A DNA stretch of 64,000 bases, from positions 6,944,001 through 7,008,000 of the forward strand of contig NW_026262659.1 in the NCBI RefSeq assembly GCF_021869535.1, given 5' to 3'. Shown here one piece after another: positions 35,086-47,779 of this stretch. The DNA comes from Mytilus californianus. Lineage: Eukaryota > Mollusca > Bivalvia > Mytilida > Mytilidae. The translations under genes and the position numbers were made by a program. Each line of letters begins with the position of its first letter. The first letter of the stretch is position 1. A model generated the notes under the pieces. It did no database searches and was not told the DNA's origin. It saw nothing but the letters and a program-made list of their open reading frames with translations.

Positions 35086-36090
35086 ATTGTGGTTTACCAT
35101 CTACGTCGTCTGGTCTTTTAAGTACTGAACGTGACCTATTCCCGAATATGACTGTTTTTCTGAGTGTAAATTCGCATTGCTATTAGTGGTGTCTCGGTAT
35201 TTTTACATCCAACATTCAAGTATTTAGTTATGATGTTCCATTTGTTATTATGGTTGGATGTTGTTTTATGTCTTATCGTTTGTGGTTTTAATTCTATTTT
35301 TATTTTTCTGTATGTATGTTAAAGTAAAGATATTAATCACCTAGTTCATTTATAAGATTTTAAGGTTAAAAGCAACTATATACACAGGATTCATTTGTTT
35401 TTTCACAGTTTGATTTAGAAGAAAAACCATAGTTATAAAATACAAATAATTACACCACTACTAAGACAATTCTATATGAATATTCTTGTAATGGTTAGAA
35501 AATACATCAAATAACACCATTACAAACTTAATCCCAATTTCATATTGTATTTTTAGAAATTTACCTGTGACGTCACTTTTTGTGGCGTTGATACATTCGT
35601 GTGACGCACAGCTCATTAGTCTATTGTGCTGTATTTGTGTTCTGTCGTAAATTAATTTTAGGTGTTTGTTGATATTCTGTGGTTTACATGTTGAAATGAA
35701 CTATTATATTATTTATTTATGTATTTCTCTGTCCTGAATGTTCTTGCATTTATTTGTACTTTATTCCTGTCACGTAATGTTGTTTTTTAGCGGTATTTTG
35801 AACATTGCTGTATAAGCGGGAGGTTCGGCTAGCCATAAAACCAGGTTCAACCCACTATTTTTTCTTAAAATGTCCTGTACCAAGTCAGAAATATGGCAAT
35901 TGTTATCACATAGTCCGTTTTTATGTATGTTGGCGTCTGTTTTTGTAGCAGTTCAGTGTTTCTGTTGTTCCGTTTTGTTTCCTCTTATTGTTGATGTGTT
36001 TCCCTCAGTTTTGGTTTGTGACCCGGATTGTTTCAGTTAAATCGATTTATGACTATTGAACAGCGGTATACTACTATTGCCTTTTTCTGA
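35086..36090 (+). mobile_element. M2 retroelement 3' untranslated tail
   Basis: It directly follows the stop codon and parallels 53,090-54,012: TTGTGGTT..CATCTA.GTCGTCT, AAGTACTGAACGTGACCTATTC, GTCACGTAATG, AAGCGGGAGGTT, CCATAAAACCAGGTTCAACC, AAATGTCCTGTACCAAGTCA, and the end CGGTATACTACTATTGCC. About 300 bp near 35,270-35,570 has no match in the other copy. A perfect TGACGTCA octamer lies at 35,568. Solo tails of this family are at 44,080, 41,430 (-) and 42,845 (-). Confidence 0.7.
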
Positions 36091-36706
36091 AGTACTGATC
36101 AAAGATTATCAACCACCAAGCGTTCATAAAATCAATATAGCGAATATGACAATATCGGTTACTTTCCTTTCAGCACGCGTGTTAGAGGCATTGAAAACTT
36201 GTGCAGTGTCGATTTCAGTCTTTCTTCCTCATAAGCCTGCAGAATAAGTTATAAACTGACTTGATTCAGGGGTTTGATGTATTTAAGTTTGGTTAAAGAA
36301 TATTATATATCCAACTTAGATTGAATGAAATCTTACTTTTGTTGAATTGCATGATTAATATAATTAAGAAATTGATTAGGAACAATGTTAATTTATTTGT
36401 GGTCGACTAAAATTTTGTTATACGACTGAAATAAAGAAAAGTTGTTTTATATCGTTTTAAACATTTCCTGTTCAAATCATTATTTTTCGTTTTACTTTTA
36501 CATAGAAATTTGCTTTTATTTAGATTACGGTAATCCATGAGTATGCTCCATTTTGTTACTTAAAATAAGATTTGCAGTCAGTGATGTATTCAAATATGGT
36601 TCATCATGATATGTTGAAAAGGGGATTTGTTTTCCTCCCCCAGAAGTCTTGTTACTTTCTCTTTTGTATGCAAGTTTCACTTACTGTTGATTCACTTATT
36701 TTCGCT
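36091..36706. other. Unassigned A+T-rich sequence
   Basis: No repeat match or coding signal seen; an open frame of 61 codons at 36,572 runs into the neighbouring hairpin element and is not supported. Confidence 0.35.
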
Positions 36707-36852
36707 GGTACCAATTTTCGTGGATTCAGAAAAAAAATTATTTCGTGGTTTTGCTAAAATCTGCATTCAATCATATAGAATATTTGTACTTCTTTGAACA
36801 CTGAAATTCGTGATTCACATTTACCCTCAAAATCCACGAAAATTGGTATTCC
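36707..36852. mobile_element. Short hairpin MITE
   Basis: TACCAATTTTCGTGGATT at 36,709-36,726 is mirrored exactly by AATCCACGAAAATTGGTA at 36,831-36,848, giving 18-bp perfect inverted ends about 140 bp apart, with TA at each outer end. There is no coding content. Such CCACGAAAATTGG hairpins are, to my memory, common in molluscan DNA. Confidence 0.7.
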
Positions 36853-38329
36853 AACAATTATTATGAATTTAATTGTCAATTATTTATGGGATTAAAACAA
36901 AGAAGCAACCAGTCATTTGCTCTATGAGGTTACAAACCCTATCAATAACGGTTTTCGTTCTTCAAGGAATCAATAAGGATATGCCATAACACTTTTTTTA
37001 CACTCACTTAAAGTAAAAATAAACAAACAGACCAACTAAAAGGTAATGTGCCTTCCGCCCAATAGCAAGTGTTTTAGGTATTGCCATTAGTCAGTGATAT
37101 GTTTTATTCGTGTCCAGTTCCTCTAATTCGAAGAAAATTAAACGAAGGTTATCTCGTTTCTTCAGTTACAGTACACCTTATACGGTTTTGGCTGTTCCGT
37201 TGAAATTATGTTATTTATTCTATTTCTATTGTTTTGGTCAACTCAAGTAGCTTATGATGGTTATTTCAGAAAATTGCAATATGCATTTAGAAATATTTCA
37301 TTGCGCATTGAACGATTTTCGTACGGTTTTATTTCTCAAACGAGTCATAATTTCACTTAAATGACAAGTAAAGAACTACAATTGATTCTAATGAATCATA
37401 ATTGTATCTTGTATTGCTTTAAAAGTATTAGTTGCAGTTCAAGATTTTATCTTGAAACTTGACACTTTTCCCTTCAGAATCATAATTTATTAGATCTGGA
37501 ATTCTCTTGATTTTTCAAAGCGGGACAAAGTTCAAGATTATATAAATCTTACTTCTTCATATTTCTTAAGTTTTTACTTATTCGAATTGAAATATTGGAA
37601 ATGTTAGCACAGTTTTTTTTTAATGGGAGGTTCAGTGCTACGTAAAATTTTTAACAGCCTATTATTTTTATGTACAAACTGCATGCTTGTATCATATCAG
37701 AAATATCCGCCAATAATCGATTGTTGCAAAAACGATGATTTGGAGAGATAGTCTGTGAAACAGCTGACAGTATAATTGGACCCAACCAGAAGGCTTTAAT
37801 GGTTATCGTTAGTTGTCGTCTGCCTTATTTATTTATATTGTTCGTTATACTTAATTAAATTGTTGTCTTCCGCATTTCAATAGATACTACTCCGTTTGTA
37901 CGTCCTTTACTGGAAAAAGCAGAGGCACGTTCTAAGTAAAAAAAATATCTTTAGTCGTTACAAATATACGAATTCAAATATTCAATATATCTTTACAAGA
38001 ATATTTTGGAATTTTCTGTGATCGACTGATAATTTGAATTAGTTTTGTTATCTGATATTTGACGCAATTTTGTGGACAATAGGGGCATTCTTCCTACATT
38101 TTTGTGCCTTCTGCTGTAATATGTCGTGCAAAATAACTCCCTCGCAATCAAATATCACTAAGGAAATATAGCTAAATCATGCATTGACAATCTGTTGAAT
38201 AACAGGTGTAAGATAACTGATAATACTGTATATAGTGATAAAAAGAGGGCGTTAATAGAAAGTCATAAACACATGAAATCTTATATGTACAAGAATTGTT
38301 GATTCTCAGTTGGAAAAAGGAGAACGAAG
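36853..38329. other. Unassigned sequence
   Basis: A 1.5-kb stretch with no supportable gene, RNA or repeat array. Part of it may be degraded repeat (for example TGGGAGGTTCAGTGC at ~37,624 recalls the M2 tail), but I could not delimit anything. Confidence 0.35.
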
Positions 38330-38590
38330 ATACAAGAGTAATTACAAAAATCCCATAAGTCGAATAAAAACAGATAACAAAATGGATGAAGATAAAAAAT
38401 AACGAGAAGACAGTCTACAAAACACAAGGAAATCCCCATCAACAAATCAGGTTCTTATGTCAATTTCCGGCTACACTAGTGCCACTCGTATTACTCATTG
38501 TACGTTAAAAAGAATCGGTGATTAGTTGCATTCGTTGATGCAATAATCCAAGATTTACGGACGGGATTGTTGCTACAACAAATGGAATAT
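38330..38590 (-). repeat. Degraded M3 retroelement 3' tail
   Basis: ATAAGTCGAATAAAAACAGA, AATCGGTGATTAGTTGCATT and GACGGGATTGTTGCTACAAC correspond in order to the reversed M3 tail at 44,745-45,020. No RT remnant is attached. Confidence 0.5.
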
Positions 38591-39074
38591 ATCAGCAAGT
38601 CATTTCATAATATAAATGTTCACATGATTCCTTATAAGCTGTCATTCCCTGTTCAACAACAAATCGTGCAAAAAAATCTGGAAGACTAAAGATGCTGGCT
38701 AATAACTGTATAAAAAAATGACAAAAACAAATAAAATAATACAGCTATTTTTAACCAGCAAAAAACATTCTATTGTTGTTTCCTAATGATATATATATAT
38801 ATTACTATATTGCCAACGAATTTCAAAACGATATAATGTTTTCCTGCTCGAAGGCTGTTCTGAAGTGTTTATGTGTCTAGTATAGAGGAAAAAGAGTTCT
38901 TAATCAACCCTATCGTCGAAAACTACATAAAATGCATGTTTTGATTATCATTATCTTGAAATCATGAAAGCTAGAGATTTATTCTGCCTTCAACTGATAA
39001 TTTTTTTTCGGATTTGTAATCCAAATATTGACGTTACATTATATTTATAGTATCTCTGTTCTTACGTCCTGTAG

Positions 39075-39177
39075 AAACAGGCCGTACGGTTGCCTATAAT
39101 TGCTTACATCCACTTCTTTTGAACTTTGGTGGATAGTTGTCTCATTGGCAATCATACCACATCTCCTTATTTTTATG
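39075..39177 (+). repeat. M1 tail inserted in D3 copy A
   Basis: GGCCGTACGGTTGCCTATAA, GGATAGTTGTCTCATTGGCA and ATCATACCACATCTCCTTAT. D3 copy B reads directly from ACAGAAACAAGTCGTG into the next block, so the insertion postdates the duplication. Confidence 0.7.
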
Positions 39178-39469
39178 GTGTATATTTACTCACTCGCATG
39201 CATATGTCACTAAAACATAGTATATCTGAATCACGCATTCAAAACATGATATTTAAAAAGTGAAATAGAATTGAAATATTTCTAAATCCATAAAAGGTAA
39301 GAGAAACAGGTTGTCATTATCACATCGAGGATAGCTGTCCATTGACACATAGTTCTCAAAACGTATATGTTTTTATAAGAAATAACCTCATCACGATGTT
39401 GATTTATACAGTATCATCAGTTATATAAACGCATACAAACTGACTTGATACCTTTATAAACTCATCATA

Positions 39470-39530
39470 AAAACCAGGATTAGAATTGTGTACGCCAAGA
39501 GACTCGTCAGTGACGCTCGAATAAAAAAAA
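39470..39530 (-). repeat. M5 short interspersed element, loop deleted
   Basis: The reverse complement reads GAGCGTCACTGACGAGTCTC, TTGGCGTACACAATTCTAAT, CCTGGT: the segment between the hairpin and GGCGTA is missing. Confidence 0.6.
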
Positions 39531-40492
39531 ATCAAAAGGGGCAAATAAAGTACGAATTTAGAAAGCATAAACACGAGTTTCGCGAATGACCGTCATCATT
39601 CGAGACTCAACGATTTTACTGCAATGAGAACCATAAGACCATCAAAATAGAAATGAGTCCGATCACAATAATTATCAGTTGGACAACTGCATTGCTATAA
39701 ATCAAAGTAGACACGTATCATCGTAAATGATAACCAAGTTAGAAATACGTATATAAAAAGAAAATTACTAACAAAAATCTCTTATATATGTTCAATGATA
39801 AACTCGATCTCGATTTTGTTTAGCGGTTTAATATTTCGATGAGAGCATGTACGCCATATCATTTATTGCCCACTGCAAGCAAAAAGGCAATTTGTTTTGG
39901 GTGAGATTTTTAAATGATCGGAATGTTAAATGTTCATAGGTGGCATTGCGTAAGCTAGATATGTACCTTTTGCTTTGTATATATGTGTCGTTTGTAAATA
40001 TAATATGTGCTTACTAACTTACTTGAATATTTATAACAATATCTATGTTCTCATTAGTTCCTCAACAGAAGATAAAGTATTTAATCTTTAAACCACAGCA
40101 CTTAGGCTAATAAAAAATAAAACATCATATTATTCTGAGATCAGCTCGCCAGGCGTGCAGCTAACTTTATTAAATCTATTAAACACAACAAAGAAAAGTC
40201 CGTCACATATGACATCAGCACTGGCTGCTGTCGTGTTGCATTATCTAAGAAGACAAAACAGTAACAATATACAAATAAAGGAATATAAAGTAAATATTCT
40301 CCATACAAATAATTCTAGATGACATGGTGTGTTAGCTGCACTGAAAACTAAGATTCGAATGATTATAAAGTTTAGATAGACAAAGAAAGAAATCTATTCC
40401 CGCTTTTGAAATCTGTGCAACATAAATTGTAATTTTCAAACCAGAATCTCACATGATTTAAAGGTCCAATTTGGACCGATGATAAGTATCAA

Positions 40493-40545
40493 ATGAGGGC
40501 ATGTGGTATGATTGCCAATCAGACAACTATCCACCAGAGTTAAAA
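40493..40545 (-). repeat. M1 tail fragment
   Basis: ATGTGGTATGATTGCCAATC followed by AGACAACTATCCACC is the exact reverse of a well-kept M1 tail. Confidence 0.65.
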
Positions 40546-41429
40546 TGAAGAGGAAGTAAAAGTTGTAAATGGAAATGAATTTTTATTAAAATAAATAAAC
40601 AAACATACGTAGATATACACGTGAATAAGGTTACACAGGCACGTGTATTAGATAACAGGAATAAATACATTTATTCATTGAATTTATATATTACCATTTA
40701 TATTCTCTCAGTTGGTCTCTGGGTTAATTAGCCAAGAATTAGTGTTCACGGAAAATACAGTGACTTCATTACTCATTCGTTTATCCTGTAGGTATGACCT
40801 GGTCTATAGGTTTTGAATTCTGAAATAAGTCACTTATGACGCAAGATACCAATTCATGTTCAACAAAGTTCTCTTAATTTATAGTATTTATCAAAAAGAT
40901 ATGAGTAGTGAGATAGCACGATGTCGACAAAAAATCTAAAAGACGTGTAGATGTCAACATACGTCCGTTTAAAAAAAATAAGGTATGTATTTATTCAGAG
41001 ACATGAGAATTCATTCTTCCATCAGTTACTGTCTTACACGTATATGCACCCCTTTAAGTGAAATTGGTAAGTTTCAAACCAACCTCTTCTTGGATCAGAA
41101 GGATATTAACGCACACAAAAAACATGTGAGTCCTTAAATAGGTATTACCGTAACTGCAAAGTCTGCTTCATATCTAATCTCATTTCCTTAAATTCACATA
41201 TATGGATTAACTCAAACTATATTCTATTATAAAAGAAGGAACGACTTCAGTTTTCCCATTATGAATTATCCATGTTTTAATAGTTACATACTACCTTTCC
41301 CATCGTATGACTTTTAGATAACTTAATTAACACAATACGAGCTTGTATGATCGCGTTTTACGGACGATTTACAAACATAGGCGCAAAGACTCCTCCTTCA
41401 AGGTTAGGATAAAAAACGGCTAAAAGTGG

Positions 41430-41660
41430 TACTTAAATAAAGGCAACAGTAGTATACCGCTGTTCAATAGTCATAAATCGATTAAGCGAAAACCAATCCT
41501 GGTCACAAATCAAAACAGAAAGAAATACATAAACTATAAGAGGAAAACAACGGAACAACAGAAACACTGAACTGCAACAAAAACAAACGCCTGCATACAT
41601 AGAAACGGATGATTTGATAACAACTGCCATATTCCTGACTTGGTACAGGACATTTTAAGA
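41430..41660 (-). mobile_element. Solo M2 retroelement 3' tail
   Basis: AAGGCAACAGTAGTATACCG, TGTTCAATAGTCATAAATCG, GAGGAAAACAACGGAACAAC and CTGCCATATTCCTGACTTGG are the reversed M2 tail (44,080-44,345 in plus). No RT part; a short 5'-truncated insertion. Confidence 0.7.
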
Positions 41661-41819
41661 AAAAACAGTGCGTTGAACAGTTATACAGTTATCATTTCCG
41701 AAGTGGATTACCATGACGATTATGTTAAGTCTCAACTCGTCAGAGATATGTATTTCCTGTCGTAAATTTTTAGAGCGATGTCATAATGTCGTCTGATCTG
41801 TAACTTTATCTTTTATTTC

Positions 41820-41945
41820 CTATTCCTAAGACTTATTCTGATGAAGGATGGAAAGCGGGAAACCCTATCTACGCAACCGGTCTCGCTTCGTTTGGACTTC
41901 ATAGTACTGTTGCATTAAAACCTGAAAAAATCTATTTTAATTTAA
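41820..41945 (+). other. Unassigned G+C-richer block
   Basis: GATGAAGGATGGAAAGCGGG, CTATCTACGCAACCGGTCTC and GCTTCGTTTGGACTTCATAG stand out from the A+T-rich surroundings and one frame is open for about 37 codons. It has no match elsewhere in the window. It could be a fragment of another repeat or a conserved short element; no function can be assigned. Confidence 0.3.
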
Positions 41946-42844
41946 GATAATATGAGATATTTTTTCAATAAGCACAATTATGCTAAGGCACACATAAATT
42001 GTAACATTATTATGTATAAGCAATATGAAATTTATAATGAGATGATTATGTAGTTGAATCGTTAAGTCACAGACAAATAAGGGATAAAAATTGCTTTGTC
42101 CCGTGAACTCCATATTATTATATATTCAATACCACATAAAAAAGCCCAGACTTTGATGAATTAGAAATAATGTCAATTGGACCAAAGTGGGCTTGTTTAA
42201 TTCAGCGGTTTTTGTCGGTTGTTGCCTGTCATATACGTTTTTGATTATTGTTGTTTTTTAGAATGGTTTCTAATTTAGTCATGCCGAGGTCTTTTTTAGC
42301 TTATGTAATTGTACTGTGAAAATTCAAGTCACAATCAAGAACGGCAATAAAGCCAATCGAATTTCCTAATTTCAGAGAGCTAGTACGTTTTTCCCATCTA
42401 CGATTCTAACTTATTCAATTCTTTGACACAAAAATAAAATTAACCAAATCAAAAAATGTTTACTGTCGATTTCTGGGTGGTTTTTTTTCTTTTTTTTTTT
42501 TTTTGCTCTCGTATTGACGTACATTTTTGTTAATTTGTGTTTCTATAACTTCCCTTATAGATGAGTTTAAGATCTTCACAATTTATAAGGTCTTCAAAAA
42601 AAATACAGTTTTCCGTCAAAAGTAACGACCAAGTGATAGCTTTACAAAATGAAAATAATATATACAAACGAAGGATGGCAAATATTTGTAAAAGTTTTAT
42701 CGTCTGTAATTGATTACATTTTTCTTTGTTCTTATGATATATTTGGAGTAGGTTGTGTATCATATTGTCTTTGCTCCTATCTAAGTATGCCAGGTCGAGA
42801 TATTTAGCTCCTTCGTGTGATTTTTCATTAAAACATATTTAAAT

Positions 42845-43050
42845 ATAGGCAACAGTAGTATACCGCTGTTCAATAGTCATCAATCGATTTAACTGAAACA
42901 AATCTGGGTCACAAAACAAAACCGAGGGAAACACATCAGTTATAAGAGGAAAACAACGGAACAACAGAAACACTGAACTGCTACAAAAACAAACGCCAAC
43001 ATACATAGAAGCGGACTATTTGATAACAACTGCCATATTCCTGACTTGTT
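42845..43050 (-). mobile_element. Solo M2 retroelement 3' tail inserted in D3 copy A
   Basis: The same series as 41,430-41,660 (AGGCAACAGTAGTATACCGC, GAAACACATCAGTTATAAGA, CTGCCATATTCCTGACTTG). D3 copy B reads straight from TTTCATTAACAGATATTAAA to CACACATTCAC, an empty site. Confidence 0.75.
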
Positions 43051-43174
43051 CACACATTTACATACTTATCATTAGAAGAGGTGAAGGGAAAGGATATTAC
43101 TAAGTCATTAGCATTCTTTAGATTGGCAACAAGAGAAATTTACACATACAAGGAGTTCAATTTAAGCTCATCCT

Positions 43175-43280
43175 ATACTTGTAACACATGTCAGTAACAT
43201 ATGCTATTTAATATACCAGGACGAGATGTCGCTTTACAATACTTGTAACACATGTCGCCATACTATGTCCGTCAAATTAA
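43175..43280 (+). repeat. ACACATGTCA-type 26-bp repeat, small array
   Basis: ATACTTGTAACACATGTCAG recurs as AATACTTGTAACACATGTCG with degenerate units between. Counterpart of 47,650-47,755. Confidence 0.6.
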
Positions 43281-43419
43281 AAAAAAAATAACATTTAAGA
43301 ATTTGGTACGTCCAGATCATTCTTCTGGATTAACGTTCTTTAGGTAGCACATGGTCCGAGTACACAGTTATTTCGTAGTGCATTTCTTTTAGACAATAAA
43401 TGAAAATTAAAAATATCCC

Positions 43420-43745
43420 ACCTGCGCTTTCTCAATAATATTTTTACAGTGTGTTGTACTACTTTTGGGACAAATTATATCAAAATTATAGAAAACTTCA
43501 TCGGCTCTAACTCAAAATATGGACAATTTCATGTTAAGGGGGTCTTCAAATCTTTTGACAGCTTCCGAAGTGCTAATTTTTAACATTTTTCAGCTGGACC
43601 AAATCACTACTTTTCCTAAAAATTCATGACCCAAATTTTTTTACAGTGTCATTTCACCCCCCTACTTACTATTTGAGTCATAAAACATGGAGAAATAAAT
43701 TTGGAAGGGGTATAAAAAAAATCGACAAGTAACACACTGTCCACA
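43420..43745. other. Unassigned block, possible interspersed repeat
   Basis: Contains AAAACTTCATCGGCTCTAAC, TCAAAATATGGACAATTTCA and CATTTCACCCCCCTACTTAC. It is absent from D3 copy B, so it may be an insertion. It feels familiar as a molluscan repeat, but I cannot name it and see no second copy here. Confidence 0.3.
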
Positions 43746-43879
43746 CTAGGGACTATATTCGTGGACAACGAAAATCAAAGGACGATAACTGTGTAACCGG
43801 ACCACATGTGATAATTAGGAAATGCAAAAAAAAACGTTGTATATCCGTAGAATCTGCATTACTTTAGCGCGTTTTACAA

Positions 43880-44065
43880 TACTTATAATATACTTCAACT
43901 TTAGATACATGTAACACATGTCATAATATGGTATTGGAGGCATGTGTCAATTTACCAAACTTGCAACTCATGTCATTTAATTATACATTTTAATTTAGAC
44001 GAAAAAAAATTATCGATGTTCATAAACATGTCATTTTACTATTGCTATAACATATGTTGCTTGAA
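43880..44065 (+). repeat. ACACATGTCA-type 26-bp repeat array
   Basis: Units such as ACATGTAACACATGTCATAA, TGCAACTCATGTCATTTAAT and CATAAACATGTCATTTTACT recur about every 23-26 bp with heavy wear. Confidence 0.55.
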
Positions 44066-44079
44066 GATTCCTATAACGT

Positions 44080-44345
44080 ATGTTCAAACCAGGTTCAACC
44101 CACTATTTTTCTCAAAATGTCTTGTACCAAGTCAGGAATGTGGCAGTTGTTATCTACAGTCTGTTTCTATGAATGTTGGCGTTTGCTTTTGTTGTAGTTC
44201 ATTGTTTCTGTTGTTCCGTTGTTTTCCTCTTATAGTTGATATGGTTCCCTCGGGTTTAGTTTTTTACCCGGAATTTGTGCTTGCTTATTTTTAATTAATC
44301 GAATTATGACTATTAAACAACGGTATACTACTGTTGCCTTTATTT
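44080..44345 (+). mobile_element. Solo M2 retroelement 3' tail
   Basis: AAACCAGGTTCAACCCACTA, AAATGTCTTGTACCAAGTCA, TTTCTGTTGTTCCGTTG and the end ACGGTATACTACTGTTGCCT. A 5'-truncated copy without RT. Confidence 0.7.
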
Positions 44346-44744
44346 ACTTTATGGTGCCAATAAATATATAACTTTTATAATAACTATAGAATAAACATCA
44401 CGAGATATGGCATGTTTGCTAATTAGAGACAAATAGAAAAGAGTCCGAATGACTGTTAGCGAATGATGGAAGTAAGTATAGGTCAAAGACGGCCTTTAAC
44501 AATGAGAAAACCCAACGAACGTTGCGGTTTTAAACATTTGTGTGAGCGCTCAATCCACCCTCAAACGAAACAACAAAAGAACATTCTGTAAAATCGGTTG
44601 GAAATCACTTGATTCTTCAGGATGGTACAAAGAACACAAAAAACAACTAATATAAAGACAAAAGACTTTTAAAAAACTATCTGAGAGTATTCGCCGTTAC
44701 TGAAAACTTGTTTAAAGCCAATAACAAAACAAAAGTGGATGATA

Positions 44745-45080
44745 CCAAGGGGAATTCAAAACTAATAAGTCGAAAAGAAACTGACGACGCCATGACAAAA
44801 CAAACGACGAATAGACAAACAAGCCCACAAAACACTACATATAAAACTTAAAATTCAGCGACACGAATCTCATCGACACCTTGGGATTTCAGGTGTTCCG
44901 GAAGGTACGCAAATCCCTCTCCACATGTCGTTCACGCTATTTGAAAATCGGTGATCAGTCTCATTTAGTGATTTCACAATTGCGAAAAAGAGGACGGGAT
45001 TGTATTCACGACAATTGGAGCATGTCCGTGATCATCGGTTCTGTGGTGGCGTCCGTAAAACTTTTTTTCCCAAAACCAGT
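44745..45080 (-). mobile_element. M3 retroelement 3' tail between D3 copies
   Basis: ACCAAGGGGAATTCAAAAC, AAGTCGAAAAGAAACTGACG, CCGGAAGGTACGCAAATCC, GACGGGATTGTATTCACGAC and GGTGGCGTCCGTAAAACTT are the reversed M3 end, with the last bases reaching the RT C-terminal codons. It lies at the junction where D3 copy B starts. Confidence 0.65.
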
Positions 45081-47649
45081 TAGCTGACATTCCACTGGAA
45101 GACATAATAGCTGTTAGCGAGCTACTTTATGAAAATATAAATACAAAAATTGAAGTATATAGTTTAGTATTCCCCTAATAAGCATTCCATTGTTGTTTGT
45201 TAAAAAATAATTTATTTTACTGCAATTGAATTTCAAAACGTGATACTTTCCACTGATCACAGGCAGTTTTGTTTATTACCTACTAGCATACAGGAAGAGA
45301 ATTACGTAATCATTATAAACTCTTACGTCGAAAACTTAATAAAATACATGAATAAATTATCATGATCTCTAAATCATGAATGCTCAAGAATTTGTTTGCC
45401 TTCAAATGATAAGTTTGTCCGATTTGTAATCAAAATATAAGCGTCACATTATATAAAAGGGTCTTTGTTCTTTGGTTCTACAGAAACAAGTCGTGTAAAT
45501 CAACTCCTTCGCATGCAAATGTCACTAGGTTATAGTACATTCATAAATCACGCTTTCACAATATGATCTTTAAAAGACGAAGTACAATTAAAATATCTCT
45601 ACATCCATAAAAGGTAAGAGAAACAGATCATCATTATCATAGCGCGGAAAATTGTCATTTTGAAAGACACCTTAGTCCTAAAAACAAAACAACATTGTTT
45701 TAAGAAATAAATTTCTCACGAGGTAAATTTATTAAAATAATGCTTCTCCTTGCAGTACCATTGGTAATATCAACGCCAACTGAAGCCCTACAGTGACTTT
45801 GCTGCTCATTCGTTTATCAGGTTGGACATGTTCTATCAGTTTTGAATTCTCAGATAAGTCATTTATGATGCAAAATACCAAAATAGTTTCAAGAATTCTC
45901 TTATAATTTAAAGTATTTATGATAAAAAAAATGCCTCAACGTCAAAAAATTAATGACGTGTAGGTGAAAATATGCGTCCGTTTAAAACAAAATATGTATA
46001 TTCATTGAGAGAGCAGATGTTTAGTTCTTAACAGTTTTATTTTACTCATTATATACATATATGGAGTTATTTCCATTCAGAACGATAGGTCTTTCGGTTG
46101 ATGATATAACCTTCATACCAAGTTTAAATGAAATGTGTTTGAAAGCATAACATCATTGCCTGTTTAAGGTCATTTTTTACCCTGATTAAAAAGCACAATA
46201 TATTCTGTTAAAAAATTTAATTTCTTTGAAAGTATTCGTATCTTGTTGCCAACATCGATTTTATTGTACAATTTTCAAAGTGTGGTTATAGTCCTTTGCG
46301 GTTTGAGTAAGAACGATCCTTTCTTCCGTTTATTAGACTGAAATACCAAAACAAAAACGTCGTTAAAGTAGTCTTATTTAATGTTTGAAACAAATTATCT
46401 TGATTCTTTCTAATTAATTGCTAAAATGAATGGACATCATGTAAGAATAACATTTAATAATGCAAAACTCTTCATAACTATTTTTAAACAAGCACAATTT
46501 TATCATATTTATGTGTAGGATTAAAAAAAAAAGGATAAAATCTAGTTGATTCACAGCGTACTATGACCAATGAATGTCCATTTTTTCATGTAACATTTAA
46601 CAATACAATGTTATGCTCTCTTCGTGCCAGTTCGTGATTTTTTTACTTTTATATATACCTTTTCGTTGACACTATCAATTTACAAAATATTCCCAATTTC
46701 TATAGGTGACCAGCCCAGTAAAACACTTGAACAATGGCTATTGTTATGAACCTTATACCAGTTCTACGACCCAAATTATCTTATATTACTTCTTAAAGCC
46801 CAGACTTTGATGAAACAGTAATGATGTCAATTGGACAAACGTGGACATTTTTAACTTTTTCAATGTTGCTTGTTGCCTGCAATATTTGTTTTTGTTTATT
46901 ATTTTAGTTGGTTTTCTTTTTTGAAAGGTTTCACATTTTTTCACGGACAGTCTCATTATAGTTTATGGAATTGTACCCAAGAAATAAGAGTCACAATCAG
47001 GAACGTTAATAAGGCCAATCTTCATATAGTATGAATTCTTAGTTAAGAGAGTTTGTACGTTTATGGGTTTAACTTATTCAATTCTATGAAAGAAAAGTAT
47101 TTTAACCAGTTCCAACACATGTTTAATGTTAATTTCATGGTGATTTCATATTTTATTGCTGTCGCATTGAAGCACATCTAATTAATTTGTACTTCTAGAA
47201 ATATCTTTAGACATGAGTTTTAGTTCTCCACAATCTAAAAAGTCCTCAAAATAAAATACTGTAGCCCGCGGCTACTGACAGTTTGTAATCAAAAGTAACG
47301 ACTCAGCGATAGTTTTTCAAAATAAAGAAACATAAAACCGTATAATAACAAATATTTATAATCCTCTTCCGGTGTACGATTGATTATATATTTGTGCTCT
47401 GATGTAAAATTTGTAGTAGGTTGTATAACATATGGAATATATTCTTATCTACGTTCATCAGGTTGTGATAATAAGATTCTTCATGTGAAATTTCATTAAC
47501 AGATATTAAAACCTGTACACACATTCACAAACTAATTTTAAGGGCAGGTGTATGGAAATGATATGACTTTTAAGTCATTATAAAACTGGGGATCGGAAAC
47601 ATCTGAAACATAGGCAAGGATTTTGATTTCAGCTTATCCCTTGTCATAT

Positions 47650-47755
47650 TATGATACTTGTAACACATGTCAGTAACAGAGTTTATCTAACAATACTTGT
47701 AACACATATCATTTACAATACCCGAGAAATTGTCGTTTTACAATGTCTATAAAAT
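47650..47755 (+). repeat. ACACATGTCA-type 26-bp repeat, small array
   Basis: ATACTTGTAACACATGTCAG, then AATACTTGTAACACATATCA, then TTACAATACCCGAGAAATTG; about four worn units. Confidence 0.6.
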
Positions 47756-47779
47756 AAAATAAGACTGATGAATTTTGTA

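Larger units (their letters stand above)
38690..43330 (+). repeat. Tandem segmental duplication D3, copy A
   Basis: Ordered blocks match 45,090-47,830: CATTCTATTGTTGTTTCCTA (38,767), CGTCGAAAACTACATAAAAT (38,911), CCATAAAAGGTAAGAGAAAC (39,287), ACTCATTCGTTTATCCTG (40,771), AAGCCCAGACTTTGATGAAT (42,144) and ATACTTGTAACACATGTCAG (43,175). Copy A is longer because of insertions: M1 at 39,075, a ~1.3-kb stretch at 39,440-40,730 with M5 and M1 fragments, and M2 tails at 41,430 and 42,845. No gene is shared by the two copies. Confidence 0.7.

Noticed and set aside
35568..35575. TGACGTCA octamer as a promoter element
   Set aside because: It lies in a decayed retroelement tail with no transcript start or gene next to it; a single octamer is expected by chance at this scale.
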